Shown here: positions 33,950-39,020 of the stretch, piece by piece
How positions within the stretch are numbered: position 1 is the stretch's first letter
Layout: every line of letters begins with the position of its first letter
Assembly: GCA_900549995.1 (NCBI GenBank)
Contig: URQQ01000040.1
Location: forward strand, 1-39,020
Source of the DNA: an uncultured Lachnospiraceae bacterium
GTDB lineage: Bacteria > Bacillota > Clostridia > Lachnospirales > Lachnospiraceae
DNA: 39,020 nucleotides
Reading direction: 5' to 3'
Notes under the pieces: generated by a model
The model's database searches: none
What the model was told of the DNA's origin: nothing
The model's input: the letters and a program-made list of their open reading frames with translations, nothing else
Made by a program: the position numbers and the translations under genes

Positions 33950-35254
33950 CTATACAGGAAACACTGTCTGTTCCTCAATTTCCACAGCCAGACTTTCAAG
34001 TGCGATTTTCGTCCTGTGATAACGGAGTTTCCACTGTTCTTCCTTTGGAGTACCCGGATCCCCAAGAGGATATGGGATTGAGATTGTAGGAACAATTCTG
34101 TTGGCACCAACCGTCTTCGCCACCGGAATCAGATTACACATCTGTACGATTGGGAATCCTGCCCGCTCTATTTCTTTTACCATCGTTGCACCGCAACGTG
34201 TACAGGTACCTCATGTGGAAACCATAATGACTGCATCCACATGATCCTCTTCAAAGTACGGAACCATTTCACGTGCCATTCTCTGTGCCTCGGCTTCTGT
34301 AGTCCCGGTTCCAACTGTGGAATAGAAATATGGATGGAGGCTTCCAAAAACGCCTTCTTTCTCCAGCTGCTTTAACACATCAACCGGAGTGATGACATTC
34401 GGATCTGCATCTGCGGCCGCCGGATCAAACCCTGCATGGATTGTTTTGTACTCCCCGCTTTTCAGTGCAAAAGAACCAGAGATATCATACCTTCCCCAGC
34501 GTGTCGCAGAAGCAGACTGAATATGGTCCGGGTTATCTGTGGGCACAATTCCACCGGTTGTTACAAGGGCAATCCTTGCCTTAGATAAATTTTTTACTGC
34601 CGGGGCAATCGGCACACGGTCAATCTTTGGAATTGGAAGTTCTGTCTGAAATGGCTCTCCTGCCAGTTTTTTAAGGAGCATGCTGATCATTCTTTCAGAG
34701 GCGGGTATCCCCTCCGAAATCCAGGTCTGATGACGGATTCCCCTTGCAAAATAACCTTCTTCCTGGGCGGATTTAAGTTCTTCCTCCCCAAGCAGCTTAT
34801 TAGCAAGGCTTACCATTGCTGCCACATCCTTACGCATGCGTGCCGCAATGTTCCCGCCCCGCATGATATACATATCTTTTTTGAACATTTCAACCCCCGG
34901 ATTTTCTTCGTTCATGGAGGTCACTACCGGAACATTGAACTTTTCCTTTACCGCCTTGGCAATAGTGCCGCAGGCAACGCCATATCGTCCTGCCTGAAAG
35001 GCCGGACCTGCAAGGAAGATATCCATTTTCGTCCCCTCCAGCATGCCAAGGATCGTTTCTACCGCTTCTTCTGTGTTGCTGCCCATATAATTGTCACCGC
35101 AGATCACAGTATGGGTAATCTCTGCATCCAGCTTCTTTGCAAACTCCAGTGCAGGGCCAACTTTTCCTTCCCTGATCTCTGGTGCGAAATCTGCCTTGTC
35201 TTCGCCTCCGATTTGACCGAAGAACTGATTAATATATAACACTGCTTTCTTCAT
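33950..35254 (-). CDS. grdI: Selenoprotein subunit of betaine-type reductase (GrdI/GrdB family), UGA read as selenocysteine
   Basis: A 434-residue protein if the TGA at 34211-34213 is read as selenocysteine; read as a stop it would leave 347 residues. The frame continues exactly through the TGA as Sec348-G-T-C-T-R-C-G, the U-x-x-C-x-x-C motif of GrdB/GrdF/GrdI proteins, then VKEIERAGFPIVQMCNLIPVA and the usual C-terminus (VGANRIVPTISIPYPLGDP). A hairpin suited to be a SECIS element follows the TGA. The protein is the substrate-binding selenoprotein B component that cleaves the C-N bond before transfer to selenoprotein A. It lies 27 bases after grdH and before a betaine-type transporter, so betaine rather than glycine is favoured. 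GrdA, GrdC/D and selA/B/C/D are not in the window. Start is ATG behind GAGGAG. Confidence 0.94.
34184..34213 (-). promoter_or_regulatory. Bacterial SECIS-like hairpin with recoded UGA
   Basis: After the TGA (34213-34211) come 12 bases, then CGTTGC-GGT-GCAACG, a perfect 6-bp stem with a GGU loop. The loop G lies 22 bases from the U of UGA. The size, spacing and G-U loop are those needed for SelB binding in bacterial selenoprotein mRNAs. Confidence 0.85.
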
Positions 35255-35281
35255 CTTTCTCTCTCCTCTATTATATATCGC

Positions 35282-36607
35282 CTAAAATTCCTTCATAGTT
35301 TTCGGTGACCATCCGCATACCCGGTCCCCACAGAACATGGAGTTGTTTTCCATAATGATTGAGCCATCCGGGCGGACTGACGGCCCTAAGATCTCATCAT
35401 CCGCCCATCCGCCGGACAATCCGTCTCTTGCAAGTGCTTCCAGTTCTCCTAATACCGTCTTCATCGGCGGAAGTTCTATCAGTTCTGATACATTCCCACA
35501 AGAGACAATTGCATCACACTTTTCATCCAGGGTAACAAGAGGCTGTGACTGTCCGTCTCTTCCTGTACATTCATTCGTAATACCAACTGTTTTAACTCCC
35601 GCATCTTCCAATGCCACATAACACCCGATAAAATCAGCATCCGGATTCCCATATCCTTCTTCTGCGACAACGGCGCCGTCAGCTCCGAGACTCCTTGCAA
35701 TCTGTGCTACGAACAGTGCCGCACGTTCCTTCTGTTCTAAAGCCACATTCAGATTCGACATAATCACGCCCAGGAAATCAATTGTTTTTCCGTGTTCCCT
35801 GTACAATGCCTTTATATTTGGGCAATTCTGAAAGTCGTAAGTAGACCACTTCGAGGATACTGGCATAAAACTTCCTGAAACAACAGCACCATCCAGAATC
35901 TCATTCGGATGCATCACCGTCGGCACCATATGATTCATATCCCATCCATAGACAAGATCGTTATATCCCATCTCTTCCATCTGGGACTGTGGCTGCATTA
36001 CGTATACTACCTTCGGCAGTTTCTGCTCCTCTTCCCCACGTCTTGTCATGGCATCAAGTTCATAAACTTCTGTCTCTTCTGGCTTTAACTCTCTGACGCA
36101 GGCTCCTATGTACTCTGCCAGCTTATGTCCGGCCCTTCTCAGCGCATCATTCTTTTTCTGCTGTTCATGCTGCTCAAATGTTTCATTCGTATCTGCAACC
36201 AGCACAATGTTATTTAATTCTCCAAACAATGTATACTTCTGCCCTTCACCGCTCATATCTATGATTCCGTCCTGGAACCCGCCCCAATGTTTTCCAACAA
36301 CAAGAACGCTGCAGTTTTTCAGTGCATATGTTACGCCCTCCCCCGCTGGTTCAAGTTTCCCTGTATAACCTGGGAATACACCTCTTTTATCTAATCTGGT
36401 TCTCGGTTCAATTGCTTCCTTTACCGGACACATACGTATCTCATCTCCCGGTTTGGCTATATATAAATCCGCCTCTGTGATCCGGTCATCGTTTTTGATA
36501 AATTCCAATGCTTCTTGTTTATTCACTGTCAAAATGCCATCGCGAAACGACAGGCAGTCTCCGAAAGCAATATCCTTCACATAGAAATTTCCAATTTCTA
36601 ATTTCAT
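35282..36607 (-). CDS. grdH: Betaine-type reductase subunit (GrdH/GrdE family)
   Basis: A 441-residue partner subunit of the protein B component of glycine/sarcosine/betaine reductase. Family landmarks are VVGKHWGGFQDGIIDMSG near 103-120, a MVPTVMHPNEILDGA block near 227-241, and a C-terminal half with EEGYGNPDADF, TNECTGRDGQSQP and LSGGWADDEILGPSV. In the glycine-specific GrdE the proprotein is cleaved at a central cysteine to create a pyruvoyl group. Here no cysteine occurs between Cys170 and Cys262, and the corresponding stretch reads VVSGSFMPVSS, so that processing seems impossible. This agrees with a betaine or sarcosine type, where no Schiff base to the substrate amine is needed. First gene of the operon, start ATG behind AAGGAGG. 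Confidence 0.92.
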   Translation of the reverse strand: MKLEIGNFYVKDIAFGDCLSFRDGILTVNKQEALEFIKNDDRITEADLYIAKPGDEIRMCPVKEAIEPRTRLDKRGVFPGYTGKLEPAGEGVTYALKNCSVLVVGKHWGGFQDGIIDMSGEGQKYTLFGELNNIVLVADTNETFEQHEQQKKNDALRRAGHKLAEYIGACVRELKPEETEVYELDAMTRRGEEEQKLPKVVYVMQPQSQMEEMGYNDLVYGWDMNHMVPTVMHPNEILDGAVVSGSFMPVSSKWSTYDFQNCPNIKALYREHGKTIDFLGVIMSNLNVALEQKERAALFVAQIARSLGADGAVVAEEGYGNPDADFIGCYVALEDAGVKTVGITNECTGRDGQSQPLVTLDEKCDAIVSCGNVSELIELPPMKTVLGELEALARDGLSGGWADDEILGPSVRPDGSIIMENNSMFCGDRVCGWSPKTMKEF

Positions 36608-36641
36608 GGTAATCCTCCTTGTGCTATGCCATCAATTCCCC

Positions 36642-36663
36642 GTACAAAAGATTGTTTTTGTAC
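36642..36663. other. Perfect 8-bp hairpin in the grdH leader
   Basis: GTACAAAA (36642-36649) and TTTTGTAC (36656-36663) form a perfect stem with a 6-base loop in the grdH 5' leader, about 20 bases before the ribosome site. It lacks a following U-tract on the minus strand. Role unknown. Confidence 0.5.
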
Positions 36664-36686
36664 ATTTTTACCTATTTCTCTTTTTA

Positions 36687-36700
36687 ACAAGCGCGCTTAT
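36687..36700. promoter_or_regulatory. Second TetR operator copy, downstream of the grdH -10
   Basis: ACAAGCGCGCTTAT shares the AAGCGCGCTT core with the site at 36726-36743, with one mismatched pair in the flanks. The centres are 41 bases apart, about four helical turns. It would lie in the transcribed leader of grdH. Confidence 0.65.
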
Positions 36701-36718
36701 GTTAAATATTATACAAAC

Positions 36719-36747
36719 ATAGTATCAATAAGCGCGCTTATTGTCAA
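36719..36747 (-). promoter_or_regulatory. Promoter of the grdH-grdI-BCCT operon
   Basis: On the minus strand TTGACA (36742-36747), 17 bases, TACTAT (36719-36724). The spacer is filled almost entirely by the 18-base operator palindrome. Confidence 0.72.
36726..36743. promoter_or_regulatory. 18-bp perfect palindromic operator in the grdH promoter
   Basis: CAATAAGCGCGCTTATTG is a perfect 18-base palindrome located between the -35 and -10 boxes. The TetR gene at 36875 is divergent, so this is its probable binding site, giving repression of the betaine module and possibly of itself. Confidence 0.8.
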
Positions 36748-36874
36748 TGCATTTTTCAATATATTTTCATTATTTATTGACATTTTCTATATACAATTCA
36801 CAAAACTATTGCTTTTTATGCCAGTCAAAATATGCTATATTAGCAGTATACATAACGAAAGGGAACCTATACCG

Positions 36875-37534
36875 ATGTCAGAAACCCAACGAAACACTAA
36901 AGAAGATCAAAAGAAACAAAATACAATACTTTTTATTAATACTACCCGGCAAATGATTGATGAACAGGGACTTGACAAAATTTCTGTCAGAAAAATTGCA
37001 GAACGTGCCGGATTTCACAACTCCACAATCTACCTGTATTTCAAAGATCTTGACCAGCTCATTATGCTGGCATCTATGAAATATTTTCAGGAATACAGCC
37101 ATATGCTGGAGCTGCAAAGCCAAAAGGAACGCACACCGTCCGAAAATTTTTATGCTATATGGGACTTTTTCTTCGTAACAATCTTAAAAAATCCCCCTCT
37201 TTTTTATAACTTTTTCTTTGGAAAACGAAGCGATGACCTGGACGACATTATGAACTTATACTATGAAATTTTCCCGGAAGAACGGGGAGAGTTTACCACT
37301 GATATCGAGACAATGTACTTTGGCCGGAATCTGAAAGAGCGCAGCTTATATCTTCTTAAGCCCCTGATATCAGAAGAAAATTCTGTGACAGAACATAATC
37401 TGGACATGATTAATGAAATGACTGTCAGCTACTGTAAATATAAACTGGAACAAAAATGTCAAAACCCGGATGTGGATTCTGAAAAAATTAAAAATGAATT
37501 TCTGGCTGCAGTGACTTATATTACTGGAATTTAA
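36875..37534 (+). CDS. TetR-family regulator of the betaine-reductase operon
   Basis: A 219-residue regulator starting at the ATG at 36875, about ten bases after AAAGGGA. The frame stays open to 36626, but that upstream part crosses the operators and reads as random hydrophobic sequence. The HTH (about 15-62) has a TRQMIDEQGLDKISVRKIAERAGFHNSTIYLYF core, the standard TetR form. The C-terminal ligand domain is long and acidic. It diverges from grdH, and two AAGCGCGCTT sites lie in the shared 267-base gap, so it almost certainly represses the grd genes until betaine or a related ligand is sensed; the ligand is inference. Confidence 0.93.
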   Translation: MSETQRNTKEDQKKQNTILFINTTRQMIDEQGLDKISVRKIAERAGFHNSTIYLYFKDLDQLIMLASMKYFQEYSHMLELQSQKERTPSENFYAIWDFFFVTILKNPPLFYNFFFGKRSDDLDDIMNLYYEIFPEERGEFTTDIETMYFGRNLKERSLYLLKPLISEENSVTEHNLDMINEMTVSYCKYKLEQKCQNPDVDSEKIKNEFLAAVTYITGI

Positions 37535-37665
37535 ACTGCTTCTGGACAATAGGAAAAGTATAAAGTTTTCTTCCAAATGAATAATACCCCCTTCCGGACA
37601 ACAAGTTTTTGTTCTTTCACTTGTCTGTCTGCAAGGGGGTATCTCTCAAACTCATTTTAAATAAT

Positions 37666-38604
37666 TTACACTGCCGGATTCACATGAATCATAATGTGCT
37701 TAGTATTCGGAAATTTTCGTTCAACATTGTTGTGGACTTTCTCCGCCACTTCATGTGCTTCCTGCAGTGAGATATCTGCATCTACAGCAATCTCCAGATC
37801 AATATAGACCTTATTGCCGAACATCCGTGTATGAAGCAAATCAATTCGTATGACATCATCCTGTCTCTCAATAAATTCTGTTAATTCCTGTTCATATTCG
37901 TCACTGCAGGATGTATCCAGCATTTTCCGCAGAGCATCTTTTAAAAAGTCATAGACTACTTTAAAAATAAACAGGCAGATCACAACGCTTGCCACCGGGT
38001 CTAACACCGGAAAACCGAGCATGGCACCACCAATACCGATCAATGAGCCTATGGAAGAAAATGCATCTGAGCGATGGTGCCACGCGTCAGCCATAAATGC
38101 GTCTGAATCTAAAATCATTGCATAATGTCTTGTGTACCAATACATCGCCTCTTTCACAGCAATAGATACAATAGCTGCAGCTAAAGCAATAGTACCTGGA
38201 GCTTCCAATTCTGATGAATGAAGAATTTTATCTATTCCCATTTCACCTATGCCAAGCCCTGTGACAAGCAATATGGTTCCCAAAAGCAGGGAAGCCACAC
38301 ATTCCATTCTCTCGTGTCCATATGGGTGATCTTTATCTGCAGAACGTTTTGAGAGGCGTACACCGAAAAATGCAACTATTGTTGCAAATACATCTGACAG
38401 CGAATGGACAGCATCTGAAACCATGCCTCCCGAATGTCCGATGATACCGGCAAATAATTTGAAAACTGATAGAATAATATTCCCAACAATTCCAACAAAG
38501 GAAATTTGCTTCACAATAAAATCTTCTTTTTCCGGTGTCAGTTCTTTTTTCCTTTCACCAAGTTTCCTTGCTGAAAGGTTTGTTTGCTTTAATGTTTTTG
38601 TCAT
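37666..38604 (-). CDS. Cation diffusion facilitator (CDF) metal exporter
   Basis: A 312-residue membrane protein with about five or six helices and a cytoplasmic C-terminal domain. The transport site shows HSLSD in helix 2 (SDAVHSLSDV) and HHRSD in helix 5 (ADAWHHRSDA), an H-x-x-x-D pair in each; DHPYGHERME follows helix 2 as usual for the family. The C-terminal domain (from about 215) has LLHTRMFGNKVYIDLEI and ends in HIMIHVNP. It would export a divalent metal against protons. A NiCo riboswitch controls it, which points to Co, Ni or Fe(II). Start is ATG behind AAAGGAGG. Confidence 0.95.
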   Translation of the reverse strand: MTKTLKQTNLSARKLGERKKELTPEKEDFIVKQISFVGIVGNIILSVFKLFAGIIGHSGGMVSDAVHSLSDVFATIVAFFGVRLSKRSADKDHPYGHERMECVASLLLGTILLVTGLGIGEMGIDKILHSSELEAPGTIALAAAIVSIAVKEAMYWYTRHYAMILDSDAFMADAWHHRSDAFSSIGSLIGIGGAMLGFPVLDPVASVVICLFIFKVVYDFLKDALRKMLDTSCSDEYEQELTEFIERQDDVIRIDLLHTRMFGNKVYIDLEIAVDADISLQEAHEVAEKVHNNVERKFPNTKHIMIHVNPAV

Positions 38605-38698
38605 AAAAGAATCCTCCTTTTCCCGTCATATAACGGGGGTATCATGATTGCTCTTATGGCACTCCATTTGAAGTTGAGACTGTTCCGTAAATGAGTAT

Positions 38699-38741
38699 AA
38701 AAAAACACACCGACGGAACATACTACTGTCCCACAGATGTG
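38699..38741 (-). terminator. Expression-platform terminator of the NiCo riboswitch
   Basis: On the minus strand a 13-position arm beginning CACATC (38741-38736) through GGGA pairs with TTCC through GGTGTG (38711-38706), with one mismatch and three G-U pairs, a ten-base loop, then seven T (38705-38699). The 5' arm re-uses the P4 3' strand and the GGGACAG core of the aptamer, so terminator and aptamer exclude each other. Confidence 0.82.
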
Positions 38742-38821
38742 CATACTCGTTATCTGCTGCCACCTATACAGTGGCCCGGCCCCACGCCCTCACGGGCATC
38801 GCCTGCTCAGTTTGTACTGTT
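38717..38821 (-). ncRNA. NiCo (czcD-type) riboswitch aptamer
   Basis: Read on the minus strand the segment folds as a four-way junction. P1 is AACAgTACaaACTG with CAGTaGTATGTT; P2 is GCCC-GTGA-GGGC; P3 is GCCAC with GTGGC; P4 is CAGAT with ATCTG. The conserved junction words GAGCAGGC, GGGCGTG, GGCAGC and GGGACAG, which I recall for the NiCo/czcD class, are all present in the right order. The class binds Co2+ and Ni2+ cooperatively, and Fe2+ has also been proposed as a ligand. It precedes a CDF exporter, the usual target. With the overlapping terminator it should act as an ON switch. Confidence 0.92.
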
Positions 38822-38873
38822 GATCTCGCATTCCATTCGGAATGTAATGCAGCGCAAAGAGTTTTATTTATAT

Positions 38874-38902
38874 ATATTATATGCAATGCCCGGAAATGTC
38901 AA
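38874..38902 (-). promoter_or_regulatory. Promoter of the riboswitch-CDF transcript
   Basis: On the minus strand TTGACA (38897-38902), 17 bases, TAATAT (38874-38879), overlapping an alternative TATAAT. A 12-base palindrome CCTTAATTAAGG (38904-38915) lies just upstream. Between promoter and aptamer a CATTCC-GAAT-GGAATG hairpin stands in the leader. Confidence 0.68.
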
Positions 38903-38952
38903 TCCTTAATTAAGGTCAAAAATATCTTTTCATTTCGACAATTTCCACTCAT

Positions 38953-38984
38953 TAAAAAAACCTGCAAGTATAAATACTTACAGG
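38953..38984 (-). terminator. Terminator of the tRNA-Asn transcript
   Basis: CCTGCAAGTA (38961-38970) pairs with TACTTACAGG (38975-38984) with one mismatch; on the minus strand seven T follow. It lies ten bases after the tRNA 3' end. Confidence 0.85.
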
Positions 38985-38994
38985 CTTTATTTAG

Positions 38995-39020
38995 CTCCCC
39001 GAGTTGGGTTTGAACCAACG
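38995..39020 (-). tRNA. tRNA-Asn (probable), 3' portion at window edge
   Basis: On the minus strand the end reads T-stem/loop GTTGG-TTCAAAC-CCAAC and acceptor strand TCGGGGA with discriminator G. The acceptor and T-arm match bacterial tRNA-Asn as I know it. The encoded end is CTA, so CCA is added after transcription. The anticodon lies outside the window, so the isoacceptor is not proven. Confidence 0.8.

Noticed and set aside
34184..34213. Apparent nonsense mutation splitting the GrdB-family gene
   Set aside because: The frame is intact on both sides, the TGA is at the known selenocysteine site before TCTRCG, and a SECIS-like hairpin follows, so recoding is a better explanation than a pseudogene.
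36626..36874. N-terminal extension of the TetR regulator from 36626
   Set aside because: The extension runs over the grdH promoter and both operators and encodes unstructured hydrophobic residues; the ATG at 36875 has a ribosome site and starts right before the HTH.
37584..37642. Terminator between the TetR gene and the CDF gene
   Set aside because: The 10-bp stem has a loop of nearly 40 bases and no T-tract on either side, so it is a poor intrinsic terminator and is listed only as a possible metal-related repeat.
38761..38820. G/C-rich patch near the right end taken for a small coding gene
   Set aside because: The bases are fully explained by the P2-P3 stems of the riboswitch on the minus strand; overlapping plus-strand frames lack ribosome sites.

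Overview
The window looks like a chromosomal segment from a moderate-GC, Gram-positive anaerobe, most likely a gut-type Lachnospiraceae/Clostridia member. Reasons: strong AGGAGG-type ribosome binding sites, compact operons, a sortase-type surface protein, DUF1537 acid-sugar kinases, a selenocysteine-dependent Stickland-type reductase module and clostridial-looking tRNAs. The window begins inside a tRNA-Glu(UUC) gene and ends inside a probable tRNA-Asn gene, both on the minus strand. No insertion sequence, CRISPR array, prophage or rRNA was seen.

Layout. (1) 0.4-4.8 kb, minus: an acid-sugar operon read from its promoter near 4.83 kb: KdgT-type permease, MBL-fold hydrolase, Tm-1-like/UPF0261 protein, class II aldolase and a small HPr-like protein, ending at a terminator. 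(2) 5.1-10.3 kb: a large repeat-rich, wall-anchored surface protein (minus) divergent from a LytTR response regulator and an AgrC-like sensor kinase (plus); the two-component genes are visibly richer in G+C than their neighbours. (3) 10.4-12.8 kb: a CdaR-like sugar-diacid regulator divergent from glycerate kinase. (4) 12.9-16.1 kb: an APC permease and M19 dipeptidase operon divergent from a TetR regulator. (5) 16.2-25.6 kb: peptidase T (with changed metal ligands), a DeoR regulator, then GntP permease, PdxA2, DtnK-like kinase, a second long DUF1537 kinase and a GarR-like reductase, with a divergent GntR regulator. (6) 25.6-30.2 kb: GH127 beta-L-arabinofuranosidase and a GPH-type sugar transporter, divergent from an AraC regulator. 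(7) 30.3-32.4 kb: an HTH-Uma2 fusion, and two tandem DUF3841 proteins on the opposite strand. (8) 32.4-37.5 kb: a betaine-reductase-like module, grdH, selenoprotein grdI (in-frame UGA at 34211-34213 with a SECIS-like hairpin) and a BCCT transporter, divergent from a TetR regulator with two matching operators. (9) 37.7-38.9 kb: a CDF metal exporter behind a NiCo (czcD-type) riboswitch with an overlapping terminator.

How the genes work together. Three loci (kdgT operon, cdaR/glycerate kinase, dtnK/pdxA2/gntP/garR) converge on breaking down aldonic, diacid or four-carbon acid sugars to DHAP, glycerate and pyruvate-level intermediates. The APC permease, dipeptidase and PepT handle peptides and amino acids. 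The grd module would import betaine, reduce it to trimethylamine and feed acetyl phosphate production, using GrdA, GrdC, GrdD and the selenocysteine machinery encoded elsewhere. Nearly every catabolic operon carries its own divergent regulator, and for several of them a palindromic operator can be seen within or just downstream of the target promoter.
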